A stretch of DNA of 28,448 nucleotides from VGBK01 sp043810615 (lineage in GTDB: Bacteria > Actinomycetota > Acidimicrobiia > Spongiisociales > UBA11373): assembly GCA_043810615.1 (NCBI GenBank), contig JBDROA010000014.1:1-28448 (forward strand), given 5' to 3'. Shown here piece by piece: positions 7,081 through 15,165 of this stretch; positions within the stretch are counted from its first letter, which is position 1; each line of letters starts with the position of its first letter. A program made the translations under genes and the position numbers. The notes under the pieces are model-generated. The model did not search any database. It was not told the origin of the DNA and worked only from the letters and a program-made list of their open reading frames with translations.

Positions 7081-8962
7081 CTTGCTCCTCCTCTTCCCCG
7101 CCGGCCGGGCCCCGGCGCTCGACGGCGGCCGGCGCCGGGGCGTGCAGGGCGAAGTGCACCGCCGCCGCCACCCCGGCCGGGACCACCCGGCTCAACTCCT
7201 CCACTCCGGCGTTTCGTATCTTCGCCAGCGACCCGAAGTGCCGCAACAGAGCCTGGCGCCGGACCGGGCCCACCCCGGGCACCGCGTCGAGTGCCGAGCC
7301 CACCATACGCCGCCCCCGCAGGGTGCGGTGGTAGCCCACGGCGAAGCGGTGCGCCTCATCGCGCACCTGCTGCAGGAGGTAGAGCGCCTCCTCGGTGCGG
7401 GCGAGGCGGAGCGGCTCCGCCTGCCCGGGCAAGTGGACCTCCTCCGCCCGCTTGGTCAGGCCGGCCACCGGGATCGCCAGGCCCAGGTCGGCCACCACCT
7501 GCACCGCGCGCGACACCTGGCCGGTTCCGCCGTCCACCAGCAACAGAGAGGGCGGGTACGCGAAGTGCCCGCGTTCTCCCACCGGCTGCTCCCGCGCCCG
7601 CAGATAAGCGGTGAGCCGGCGTCGAAGAACCTCCTCCATGGCGGCGAAGTCGTCCTGCCCCGCCACCTGGCGGATGCGAAAGCGGCGGTACTCGTTACGC
7701 CGCGGCAGGCCGTCCTCCATAACCACCATGGAGCCAACGGTGTCGGTCCCCTGGATGGTCGAGATGTCGTAGCACTCGATGCGCAGCGGCGGCTCGGGCA
7801 GGCCCAGGGCGTCCTGCAGGCTGCGCAGGGCCCGGGCCCGGGCGTTGTGGTCGCCGTGGCGCTGCAGGCGGTGCCGGGAGAACACCTCGGCGGCATTGGC
7901 CTGGGCGGTGGCCAGCAGCCGCCGCTTGGCGCCCCGCTGAGGCACTCGCAGCAGCAGCCTCCCCCCGCGCCGGGTCGCCAGCCACTCCTGCCAGACCCCG
8001 GCTTCGTCGGGCAGCACCGGCACCAGGACTTCGGGAGGGGGGCGGTCGTCGCCGTACACCTCTCTCAGGAGCCGCCCGATCAGTTCGGGAGTGGCCACCT
8101 CCTCGACCTTGTCCACCACCGTGGCGAGCCTCCCGGTCACCCGTCCCCGGCGCACCGTGAGCACCACCAGCGCCGCCTCCAGGTCGTCCTCCGCCACGGC
8201 CAGCAGGTCGAAGTCCTCCTTGCGCAGGGTGGCCACCTCCTGGCGCGCCAGGGCTTTCTCCACGGCGGCGGCCTGATCCCGCAGGCGAGCGGCCCGCTCG
8301 TACTCCAGCGCCTCCGACGCCGCCTCCATGTCGGTGCGCAGGCGCGCCAGCACCGCCTCGCTGTCCCCGCCCAGGAAGCCGGCCAGGCCGTCCAGGTGCG
8401 CGGCGTAGTCCTGCGGCACCACCCCTCCAATGCAGGGGCCGGCGCAGCGCTCGATGTGGAAGAGCAGGCAGGGCCGGTCCTGGGCCTGCTGATGACGAAA
8501 GCGGCTGTTGGTGCAAGTGCGCACCGGGAAGGTGCGCAGCAGCAGGTCGAGGGTCTGGCGGATGGCGTAGGCGTTGGCGTAGGGACCGAAGTACTGGGTG
8601 TCGCGTCGCCGGCGGCCTCGCATCACCGTGGCCCGGGGCCACTCCTCACCCCGGGTGATGGCCAGGTACGGGTAGGACTTGTCGTCGCGCAGGCGGATGT
8701 TGAAGCGGGGCCGGTGCTCCTTGATGAGGTTGTACTCCATCATCAGTGCCGCCACCTCGCCGTCGGTGACGATCCACTCCACCGACGACGCGGCGTCCAC
8801 CATCGCCTGGGTGCGCACCGGCAGGTCGCGCCCGAAGTACGACGCCAGGCGCTTGCGCAGCGACTTAGCCTTGCCGGCGTACAGCACCGCCCCGTGGCGG
8901 TCGCGGAACAAGTAGGCGCCCGGCGTGTCGGGGATCTCGGAGGGCGCGGGACGGCGCTCCAT
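7073..8962 (-). CDS. uvrC: UvrABC excinuclease subunit C
   Basis: Makes the dual incisions of nucleotide excision repair with UvrB. The 629-residue product has, in order, an N-terminal GIY-YIG domain (DTPGAYLFRD, VLYAGKAKSLRKRL), a UVR helix pair near residue 215 (ALEYERAARLRDQAAAVEKA), an RNase H-like nuclease domain (IECYDISTIQGTDTVGSMV; LLLVDGGTGQV) and a C-terminal helix-hairpin-helix segment (LDAVPGVGPVRRQALLRHFG). The ATG at 8962 lacks a Shine-Dalgarno but has TACCCT 8 nt upstream, so it may be leaderless. It lies 94 nt after the methyltransferase gene and overlaps rapZ by 8 nt, heading the downstream operon. Confidence 0.96.
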   Translation of the reverse strand: MERRPAPSEIPDTPGAYLFRDRHGAVLYAGKAKSLRKRLASYFGRDLPVRTQAMVDAASSVEWIVTDGEVAALMMEYNLIKEHRPRFNIRLRDDKSYPYLAITRGEEWPRATVMRGRRRRDTQYFGPYANAYAIRQTLDLLLRTFPVRTCTNSRFRHQQAQDRPCLLFHIERCAGPCIGGVVPQDYAAHLDGLAGFLGGDSEAVLARLRTDMEAASEALEYERAARLRDQAAAVEKALARQEVATLRKEDFDLLAVAEDDLEAALVVLTVRRGRVTGRLATVVDKVEEVATPELIGRLLREVYGDDRPPPEVLVPVLPDEAGVWQEWLATRRGGRLLLRVPQRGAKRRLLATAQANAAEVFSRHRLQRHGDHNARARALRSLQDALGLPEPPLRIECYDISTIQGTDTVGSMVVMEDGLPRRNEYRRFRIRQVAGQDDFAAMEEVLRRRLTAYLRAREQPVGERGHFAYPPSLLLVDGGTGQVSRAVQVVADLGLAIPVAGLTKRAEEVHLPGQAEPLRLARTEEALYLLQQVRDEAHRFAVGYHRTLRGRRMVGSALDAVPGVGPVRRQALLRHFGSLAKIRNAGVEELSRVVPAGVAAAVHFALHAPAPAAVERRGPAGGEEEEQGA

Positions 8963-8970
8963 GGTGGAGC

Positions 8971-8976
8971 AGGGTA
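8971..8976 (-). promoter_or_regulatory. Candidate -10 box of a leaderless uvrC promoter
   Basis: TACCCT (TANNNT) on the minus strand, 8 nt before the uvrC ATG. No Shine-Dalgarno-like sequence lies between them and no convincing -35 is seen. One of six similar cases in this window. Confidence 0.4.
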
Positions 8977-9056
8977 CCGCCCGCCCGCCGCCACCCCCGG
9001 CAGGCCCCGGTGCCCTCCGGCGTCTTGGGCACGGGCCGGGCGGCGCGGTTCTCGGG

Positions 9057-9764
9057 CTAGCGCCGCACCCAGCGGGCGGCCAGCAGGCGGGGGATCTGCC
9101 GCTGGGCGGCCAGCAGGGGATCCTCGGCAGCGCGCCGCTCCCCCACCCCGTGCTCCACCAGGCGATCCAGGCACCATCCGGCCCCCGCTGCCGCGGTCAG
9201 GAGCCCCGCCAGAGAGCGGTGGTGGAAGACCACGGTTCCCTCTCCGGCGGACTCCTCGCTGGTTCCTTCCTCCATGTACGGACCCCACCGCCACAACACC
9301 TCGCCGTCGTCGGGGTCCACCAGTGGGCCCGAGCCGCGCGCGGTGTAGGCCGGGTGATTCGCCACCAGAGCCAGCACCCCGCCGGGCCGCACCGCGGCGG
9401 CGGCCGCCGCGAAGAGCGCCCCGGCATCGGCCAGGTGCTCCACCACCAGCACCGCCAGCGCGCCGTCCAGCGAACCGGTTCGTACCCAGCCCAGGTCGGG
9501 CAGGCGGCACACCGCCACCGGCCCCGCCTTCGCCGCCCGCCGGGCGAGCCGCTCCGACAGGTCGCACCCCAGCACCCGGGCTCCCCGGACGGCCAGGGCA
9601 CGCATCACCTCGCCCTCCCCGCACCCCAGTTCCAGGTAGCGGCCACCGGGAACGGGGCCGAGGGCGGACACCGCCAGGGGTACGACCTCCTCGGCGTAGA
9701 CCGGATCGGCGGCCACTTCGGCCACCCACCAGTCGGCCAGAGCATCGTCCCAGGCCCGGCTCAT
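9057..9764 (-). CDS. Class I SAM-dependent methyltransferase, substrate unknown
   Basis: A 235-residue protein with a Rossmann-type SAM-binding domain. Motif I is YLELGCGEGEVMRAL at residues 43-57, the acidic end of strand 2 is GCDLSERLARRA near residue 66, and the later GALAVLVVEHLADAG and VRPGGVLALVANHPAY segments match motifs IV-VI of the Methyltransf_11/25 group. The C-terminal part has no recognisable specificity domain. The true start is the ATG at 9764, which overlaps the uvrA stop (ATGA). The frame stays open far into uvrA, but that part is antisense-like coding shadow. No good Shine-Dalgarno is seen, so translation probably depends on uvrA. Its place between uvrA and uvrC hints at a repair link, but this is only positional. 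Confidence 0.88.
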   Translation of the reverse strand: MSRAWDDALADWWVAEVAADPVYAEEVVPLAVSALGPVPGGRYLELGCGEGEVMRALAVRGARVLGCDLSERLARRAAKAGPVAVCRLPDLGWVRTGSLDGALAVLVVEHLADAGALFAAAAAAVRPGGVLALVANHPAYTARGSGPLVDPDDGEVLWRWGPYMEEGTSEESAGEGTVVFHHRSLAGLLTAAAGAGWCLDRLVEHGVGERRAAEDPLLAAQRQIPRLLAARWVRR

Positions 9765-12585
9765 GGCACCAGCAGGTGGCGCAGGAACTTCCCGGTGTAG
9801 CTCTCCGGCACCACCGCCACCAGCTCCGGTGGGCCGGTCGCCACCACCCGGCCGCCCTCGTCGCCCCCTTCGGGGCCCAGGTCGATGACCCAGTCGGCCG
9901 ACTTCACCACATCGAGGTTGTGCTCGATCACCACCACCGTGTTCCCCGCCTCGACCAGGCGCTGCAGCACCCGGAGCAGCTTGCGCACATCCTCGAAGTG
10001 AAGGCCGGTGGTGGGCTCGTCCAGGATGTAGAAGGTGCGCCCCGTGGCCCGCTTCCCCAGTTCCGCCGCCAGCTTCACCCGCTGCGCCTCGCCGCCGGAG
10101 AGGGTGGGGGCAGGCTGGCCCAGCTTCACATAGCCGAGGCCCACGTCGTACACGGTCTGCAGCACCCGGCCGAGGCCGGGTTGGTTCTCGAAGAACACCA
10201 GCGCCTCGCTCACCGACATCTCGAGCACGTCGGCGATGCTGTGCCCCTTCCACAGCACCTCCAGGGTCTCCCGGTTGTAGCGGCGCCCCTTGCACTGCTC
10301 GCAGCGGATGTAGACGTCGGGCAGGAAATGCATCTCGATCTTGATGGTGCCGTCGCCTTTGCAGGCCTCGCAGCGGCCCCCGGGCACGTTGAACGAGAAG
10401 CGCCCCGGCTTGTAGCCCCGGGCCCGGGCGTCGGGGGTGCTGGAGAAGAGTTCGCGCACCCGGTCGAACAGCTTGGTGTAGGTGGCGGGGTTGGAGCGCG
10501 GAGTGCGCCCGATGGGCGATTGGTCGATGTCGATGACCTTGTCTATGTGCTCCAGCCCCTCGAGCCGCCGGTGCCGGCCCGGCAGTTGACGGGACCCGTA
10601 CAGCACCAAGTGCATCCCCTTGCTGAGGATCTCCTCGACCAGGGTGCTCTTCCCGCTGCCGGAGACCCCGGTGACGGCGACGAGCAGGCCGAGGGGGAAT
10701 TCCACATCCACCTCTTTGAGGTTGTTCTCGGCAGCCCCCCGCACCCACAGGGACCGCCCGTCGGGCTCCCGGCGCCTCTCCGGCACGGCGATGCTACGGC
10801 GGCCGGCCAGGTAGTCGCCGGTGATGGAGGTCTCCTCGGCCATGATGGCCGCCAGGTCTCCCTCGGCCACGATCCGCCCCCCATGCTCCCCCGCCCCGGG
10901 CCCGATGTCCACGATGTGGTCGCCGACCCGGATGGTCTCCTCGTCGTGCTCCACCACTACCACCGTGTTGCCCAGGTCGCGCAGGCGCACCAGCGTTTCG
11001 ATGAGGCGACGGTTGTCCCGCTGGTGCAAGCCGATGGAGGGCTCGTCGAGGATGTAGAGCACCCCGACCAGCCCGGAGCCGATCTGGGTGGCGAGACGGA
11101 TGCGCTGGGCCTCGCCTCCGGCCAGGGTGGCGGCGCTGCGGGCCAGGGTGAGGTAGTCGAGGCCCACGTCGAGCAGGAAGGCCAGCCGGGACTGGATCTC
11201 CTTGAGGACCGGGGCGGCGATCCGGACCTGCCGTTCGCTGAGGTCCAGACTGCTGAGGAGCTCGTGGGAACGGCGCAGCGAGAGGATGGACACCTCGTGG
11301 ATGCTGCGGTCGCCCACAGTGACCGCCAGGGAGGCCGGGTTCAGGCGCGCCCCGCCGCAGGCTTCGCAGGGAACCTGGCGCATGTACTGCTCGTAGGACT
11401 CGCGGGCGCCGTCGCTGTCGGCGTTCTCGTGGCGCCGGTTCAGGAAAGGGACCAGGCCCTCGTAGGCGGTCTGATAGCGGCGCAGCCGCCCGAAGCGGTT
11501 GGTGTAGGCGACGGTGATGGGCACGTCCCCGGTGCCTTCGAGCACCAGGGCCTGTTGCTCCGGGGTGAGGTCCCGGAACGGGGTCTCCATGCTGAAGCCG
11601 TGTTCCCGGGCCACCCCCTCCAGGATCCGGAAGTAGTACCCGGCGCGGAACCGCCCCGACCAGGGGAGGATGGCTCCGTCGGCCAGGGAGCGCTCCTGGT
11701 CGGGGATGGCCTGGTGCCAGTCGACCTGGAAGCGGGTGCCGATGCCCTTGCAGACGGAGCAAGCCCCGTACGGGCTGTTGAAGGAGAAGTTGCGCGGCTG
11801 CAGGTCCTCGAACGACAGCCCGCAGTGGTCGCAGGCGAAGTGCTGGCTGAACGAGAGCGTGGGCCCGTCGACCACGTCCACCAGGGCCACCCCCTCCGCC
11901 AGGCGCAACGCCGTCTCCAGGGAGTCGGTGAGCCGCCGCTCGATGCCCTCGCGGCGCACCAGGCGATCGACGATCACCTCGATGGTGTGCTGGAAGTATC
12001 GGTCGAGGCGGATGTCCTCGGTGAGGTCGCGCACCTCACCGTCGATGCGGGCCCGGCTGAAGCCCTCCCGGCTCAGCTCCTTGAGCAGGGCCTCGTACTC
12101 CCCTTGCGCCCCCGCACCACCGGGGCCATGACCTGGAAACGGGTGTCCTCGGGCAGTTCCAGGATGCGGTCCACGATCTGCTGGGGGGTCTGGCGGGCCA
12201 CCTCGCGCCCGCACTGCGGGCAGTGGGGCACACCCGCCCGGGCGAAGAGAAGCCGCAGGTAGTCGTGGATCTCGGTGACGGTGCCCACCGTGGAGCGGGG
12301 GTTGCGGCTCGCCGTCTTCTGGTCGATGGAGATTGCCGGGGAGAGCCCCTCGATGAAGTCCACGTCGGGCTTCTCCATCTGCCCCAGGAACTGGCGGGCA
12401 TAAGCGGACAGGCTCTCCACGTAGCGGCGCTGGCCTTCGGCGTAGATGGTGTCGAAGGCCAGGCTCGACTTGCCCGAGCCGGAGAGCCCGGTGAACACGA
12501 TCAGCTTGTTGCGCGGCAGTTCCAGGGAGACGTTCTTCAGGTTGTGCTCCCGGGCGCCGCGGATCACGATGGAGCCGCTCGACAC
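9761..12585 (-). CDS. uvrA: UvrABC excinuclease subunit A, interrupted by a one-base frameshift
   Basis: Damage-recognition ATPase of nucleotide excision repair. With the frame restored it would be about 941 residues, normal for UvrA. The N-terminal part (12585-12103) holds the first Walker A (FTGLSGSGKSSLAFDTIYA) and CPQCG. The rest holds two zinc modules (CDHC...CSVC and CEAC...CEQC), the first signature and Walker B (LYILDEPSIGLHQ), the second Walker A (VTGVSGSGKSTLVEE), LSGGEAQRVKLAAELGK and FYILDEPTTGLHFEDV. Around 12100-12103 the family sequence VVRGRKGEYE changes frame: the minus strand reads AAGGGGAGTAC where one more G restores the frame. Start is GTG at 12585 with AGAGGA upstream. 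The first signature has Ala instead of Ser (TLAGGEAQ). The frameshift is either a sequencing error or a real mutation. Confidence 0.93.
12100..12103 (-). other. Apparent one-base deletion (frameshift site) in uvrA
   Basis: A G run (CCCC on the plus strand) inside the codons for the conserved RGRKGEYE segment is one base too short. Upstream sequence reads in one frame to a premature stop at 12073; everything after this point reads in the next frame as intact UvrA down to 9761. Homopolymer context favours an assembly or sequencing slip, but a natural mutation is not excluded. Confidence 0.85.
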
Positions 12586-12609
12586 CGCCCGTCCTCTGGT
12601 CGGAGCCGG

Positions 12610-12615
12610 ATGATA
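12610..12615 (-). promoter_or_regulatory. Candidate -10 box for uvrA
   Basis: TATCAT on the minus strand matches the -10 consensus at 5/6 positions and lies 24 nt before the uvrA GTG. That leaves a short leader holding AGAGGA. No clear -35 and no SOS-type palindrome were seen. Confidence 0.45.
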
Positions 12616-12770
12616 CTGGGAGGGCCCGACAGGAATCCCCTGGCTGTGGGTCCGAGGGCCGTCCCGGAAGCCCGCCCCGGGCCGCGGGACACCGGGCGCG
12701 GCCGACCCGGGTCAGAACGCCGTCCCGGGGGATCCGCTCGAGGGAGCCCCGGCTGGGGACGTTCTATCAC

Positions 12771-12790
12771 CCCAGGGTGGGGTGACGTCA
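12771..12790 (+). repeat. 20-bp direct repeat, copy 1
   Basis: CCCAGGGTGGGGTGACGTCA, matching the copy at 13834-13853 at 19 of 20 positions. The two copies bracket the META-like lipoprotein gene. This copy overlaps a perfect hairpin at 12768-12784; a 14-nt partial match recurs at 15092-15105. Confidence 0.6.
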
Positions 12791-13219
12791 ATGTCATCAG
12801 ACCCAAAGGGACCGATAGCCAACCCTGTCGAGTCTCTCGCCGGGGGGTCTCTGTCCGAGTCGCAGGAGCGCCTCGGGAGATGTCGGCCCTTCGGCTCTGC
12901 GGCCCCCGTAGGCCCTCCACATCGCTGCAGGCGGGGCGTGGGGGTAGGGCGGGCCGACACCAAGCCCTCGACGAAGGGAAAGAAGGCTCAGGGGTCTGGG
13001 GGGACGGACACCCTTGGCCGTTCGCTGGCTCCCAGCCTGGCCGCCCCAGGCTCGCCTGGGACCGTAGGGGCCGGGTGGCCCGGCCTCCCGGCCGGTCCCC
13101 CCCGGCCCACCCGCCGGCCCCCTGGCGGCTCCGGGCACCGTGACCAGTTTCGTTGCATAATCAAGTCAAGAAGACGAGGGACGGCCGTTGGCCCTGGGCA
13201 GTCCTCAGGACCCGTCATC

Positions 13220-13225
13220 TACAAT
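13220..13225 (+). promoter_or_regulatory. Candidate -10 box of a leaderless lipoprotein promoter
   Basis: TACAAT lies 6 nt before the ATG of the META-like lipoprotein, placing the expected transcription start at or next to the start codon. No Shine-Dalgarno is present in the intervening TGGCGC. Confidence 0.5.
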
Positions 13226-13231
13226 TGGCGC

Positions 13232-13801
13232 ATGACCAGGCACTCACTCCTTGCTGGGACCCTCGGCCTCATGCTTGTTCTGGCAGCCTGCGGTGGCGAC
13301 GATGCCTCCTCCATCTCGGGCGACGAAGCCGGAGCCGGGGAACCGGACAATCGACCGGAGGTCGGTGAAGTGGCGGATGAGTCGATCGAGGGACGCTGGG
13401 TCCTCGAATCCTGGTGGGAGAATGAGCGGCGAATCACGGTCGAGGTCGGTGTGAACACACCGAGCGAACCATGGATCGAATTCACCAAGACCTTCGAGGG
13501 AGTCCGGGACTCGTTCATCAGCGCGGACAGCACGGGGACGGCAGGGACCTTCGTGGGCTCGACCGGGTGCAACGACATCCGCGAGACAGGCTACGAGTTC
13601 TCGGTGGGGTTCCTTGTGCTCGAGGAGGCGGTGGCGCAGGCGGTGGAGTGCGAACCGGATCGGGCTGAAGAGGTTGTGTTGGCCATGTTGTGGAACACCC
13701 CGGACGGCATCGAGGCCGTCATGGGCGTCGGCCAGATGGAGCTGTTCGGCAGCAATCTCCATGGAACCGTGTACCCGCTCATGTTTCGCCGCGATGGGTG
13801 A
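13232..13801 (+). CDS. Putative lipoprotein with META/HslJ-like domain
   Basis: A 189-residue exported protein. The signal sequence ends in a lipobox with Cys20 (VLAAC), followed by a short acidic linker (to about residue 45). The rest resembles the META fold: GRWVLESWW at the start, a FVGSTGCNDIRETGYEF segment matching the family Gly-Cys-Asn turn, an ECEPDRAEEVVLAML helix region, and a closing GQMELFGSNLHGTVYPLMF strand pair. META proteins include E. coli HslJ and many actinobacterial lipoproteins of unknown role. The ATG at 13232 is chosen because the signal peptide starts there and a TANNNT box stands 6 nt upstream. It is an isolated plus-strand gene between 20-bp direct repeats. The domain call is moderate; the lipoprotein call is firm. 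Confidence 0.83.
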   Translation: MTRHSLLAGTLGLMLVLAACGGDDASSISGDEAGAGEPDNRPEVGEVADESIEGRWVLESWWENERRITVEVGVNTPSEPWIEFTKTFEGVRDSFISADSTGTAGTFVGSTGCNDIRETGYEFSVGFLVLEEAVAQAVECEPDRAEEVVLAMLWNTPDGIEAVMGVGQMELFGSNLHGTVYPLMFRRDG

Positions 13802-14162
13802 CAACCGGCTCCGATGACATTCCCGCACGCTGGCCCAGGGTGGGGTGAAGTCAGGAGCCCCTCGGGACTCGTGCAGATGTCTTCCCGCCATTCCCTTCCG
13901 TATCCGGGTGGTGGTGGCGCAGGCGTTCGAGTAGCTTCCGAGTCCACTCGGTCGCGTCTGACATCCTCCGATCCGCGTGGGGCGCATGCACCGGGGCTCA
14001 AGCTTCTGGACTGGTGCCTGCGCCGCCACACAGCTGGGGCTTGACCCGCTCCGCTACCGATGCAGTCGGAAGCCCGGCCGAGCGTGCCGATGCGAGGCTG
14101 CCCCGGGCACCCGCGACGGGCGAGCCTGGGCTCTCACTGCCGACACCGGAGCGGGTCCGGAT
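13802..14162. other. Gene-free convergent spacer
   Basis: About 360 nt between two convergent lipoprotein genes. It contains direct-repeat copy 2 (13834-13853), a small inverted repeat directly after the minus-strand lipoprotein stop (14146-14160, CCGGA/TCCGG, 5-nt loop) and GAGCC/GGCTC at 14122-14133. These could help end transcription from the right, but none has a U-tract. The short plus-strand frame at 13814-14044 has no recognisable product. Confidence 0.55.
13834..13853 (+). repeat. 20-bp direct repeat, copy 2
   Basis: CCCAGGGTGGGGTGAAGTCA differs from copy 1 (12771-12790) at one base. It lies 32 nt after the META-like lipoprotein stop and lacks the full hairpin arm present at copy 1. 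An 8-bp inverted match, GATGACAT at 13813-13820 against ATGTCATC at 12791-12798, lies next to both copies. Confidence 0.6.
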
Positions 14163-14645
14163 TCACTTGCCCAGGTCGGTGCAAGGGCCCGCCGCTGCCA
14201 GTTCGCCGGCCGCCGAGTTGAGCCGCATCAACCCGTCGGCGAGCAGGATCCCGCCCTCGTTCACAAGATCGGAGGCGTCCGCCTGCCGCCCCGCCAACAG
14301 CAGCTCGTACCCCTGACGTCCCAGGTCGAGGCCTTCCCGCGTGAGCGACACCACCGTGGCCAGGTACTCGGGTGGCGGACCCAGAGCTTCTATCTCGGTC
14401 AGGATCGCCGCGAGGTCTGCCGCACTCGCCTCCAGTTGTGCCCTGACCTCCGCCTCTGTGGCGGTCCCCACGTAAGCCTGATTCACCGCGGCGAAGGCGT
14501 CCTCGACGAAGGGCCCCGTCTGGCGGAACAGCACATCGAAAGCGGCCACCCACTCTTCGCAGGCGGCTACTTCTTCTTCCTGGGCCGCCCCACCACATCC
14601 GGCGAGCATCACCAGCGCCAGGCCAGCAACAGCTATGTGTCTCAT
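14163..14645 (-). CDS. Small alpha-helical lipoprotein, function unknown
   Basis: A 160-residue predicted lipoprotein. The signal sequence MRHIAVAGLALVMLAGC has its lipobox Cys at residue 17. The mature part is Ala/Leu/Glu-rich and looks helical throughout, with a LTEIEALGPPPEYLATV segment near residue 95 and a lone Cys near the C-terminus. The ATG at 14645 is chosen over an upstream ATG at 14690 because AGGAG lies 5 nt before it and the signal peptide starts there. Architecture (lipobox, helices, LxxLxPPe-type turn, C-terminal Cys) resembles the lipoprotein at 25691-26200, so they may belong to one loosely related family. I do not recognise a function. Confidence 0.82.
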   Translation of the reverse strand: MRHIAVAGLALVMLAGCGGAAQEEEVAACEEWVAAFDVLFRQTGPFVEDAFAAVNQAYVGTATEAEVRAQLEASAADLAAILTEIEALGPPPEYLATVVSLTREGLDLGRQGYELLLAGRQADASDLVNEGGILLADGLMRLNSAAGELAAAGPCTDLGK

Positions 14646-14782
14646 CGGTGCTCCTGCTCGTCGTGGTGTCAACACCAACCATGTTGCCACGTTGTCCTGC
14701 AGCAGGCGACGAGACCGATGCCGCCGGCCGGTCTGGACTATGCACCCCTACGGGCAAGCAGATGAGCCCGGGTAGGGGACGA

Positions 14783-14807
14783 GGCCACCGCCTGACCCGC
14801 GGTGGCC
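14783..14807. repeat. Strong intergenic stem-loop
   Basis: Perfect 9-bp arms GGCCACCGC / GCGGTGGCC around a 7-nt loop (CTGACCC). It lies between divergent genes, so it does not end either of them. It could be a relic, a protein-binding palindrome or part of an unrecognised small RNA. Confidence 0.5.
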
Positions 14808-15154
14808 CCCTGCCCTCCGCCGGCGCTGCGGGAGAGGGACCTGACTCAAGGTGACGGGGACTGCGCCCGCAGAGATCTGCCAAGTAGCGGCTAACCCGAT
14901 TCGCCCGCTCGTGGCGGGCAAGGGGAGGTGCGGCAATTGAAGGCCGTCAGCATGCAGCACTGCCTGTTCTGCGCGGAGGAGGGCTCGCCGGGGCCAAACA
15001 TCCGCCGCGTAGATGCGGTCGGACTCCGGTTCGAGGCCACTGCGTAGGGCTTGGTCCAGAGCCACACGACCGAGTCCCTGTGTAGCCGCACCACCCCAGG
15101 GTGGGCAGCTCTCATCCCTCGCCCACGCCCTCGGGATCTGTCGCAGGCGTTGGA

Positions 15155-15160
15155 TAGGGT
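15155..15160 (+). promoter_or_regulatory. Candidate -10 box of a leaderless DUF222/HNH promoter
   Basis: TAGGGT lies 5 nt before the GTG at 15166. The intervening GAGGT is too close to act as a normal Shine-Dalgarno. Confidence 0.35.
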
Positions 15161-15165
15161 GAGGT

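Larger units (their letters stand above)
12586..13231. other. Gene-free divergent spacer with stem-loops
   Basis: About 650 nt between uvrA (minus) and the META-like lipoprotein (plus) with no gene I can support. The open frame running in from 12782 is low-complexity Gly/Pro/Arg sequence in phase with the lipoprotein by chance. The stretch holds perfect inverted repeats at 12768-12784 (CACCCCA/TGGGGTG, 3-nt loop), 13034-13052 (AGCCTGG/CCAGGCT, 5-nt loop) and 13069-13085 (GGCCGGG/CCCGGCC, 3-nt loop). An 8-bp palindrome TGACGTCA lies at 12783-12790. Promoters for both flanking genes lie at its ends. Confidence 0.6.
14646..15165. other. Gene-free divergent spacer with hairpins
   Basis: About 520 nt between the minus-strand lipoprotein and the plus-strand DUF222/HNH gene. 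I see no supportable coding region; long antisense frames here are shadows of the neighbouring HNH gene. It holds a perfect 9-bp inverted repeat at 14783-14807, a 6-bp repeat at 14903-14919 (GCCCGC/GCGGGC) and a partial copy of the CACCCCAGGGTGGG repeat at 15092-15105. Confidence 0.5.

Noticed and set aside
9010..9032. GTGCCC / GGGCAC inverted repeat between the methyltransferase and uvrC
   Set aside because: Only 6-bp arms with an 11-nt loop and no U-tract; not strong enough to list as a terminator.
12073..12110. Programmed ribosomal frameshift in uvrA
   Set aside because: No slippery heptamer followed by a clear stem-loop is seen at the shift, and UvrA is not known to use one; a missing base in a G run is simpler.
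6497..12262. A 1921-codon open frame on the plus strand opposite rapZ, uvrC, the methyltransferase and uvrA
   Set aside because: It is the antisense mirror of real genes in GC-rich DNA, where stop codons are rare. The translation is low-complexity and matches no family, and it spans several gene boundaries.
12586..12720. Possible SOS (LexA) operator upstream of uvrA
   Set aside because: No GAAC-N4-GTTC-type palindrome is present upstream of uvrA, and none was seen before coaE-uvrB or polA.
12782..13231. A 150-residue N-terminal extension of the META-like lipoprotein
   Set aside because: It is Gly/Pro/Arg-rich, lies before an obvious signal peptide with lipobox, and crosses several hairpins; the lipoprotein starts at 13232.
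15000..15060. GGTTCGAGGCC near 15030, resembling a tRNA T-loop
   Set aside because: The flanking bases do not form a T-stem and no acceptor or anticodon stem can be drawn around it.
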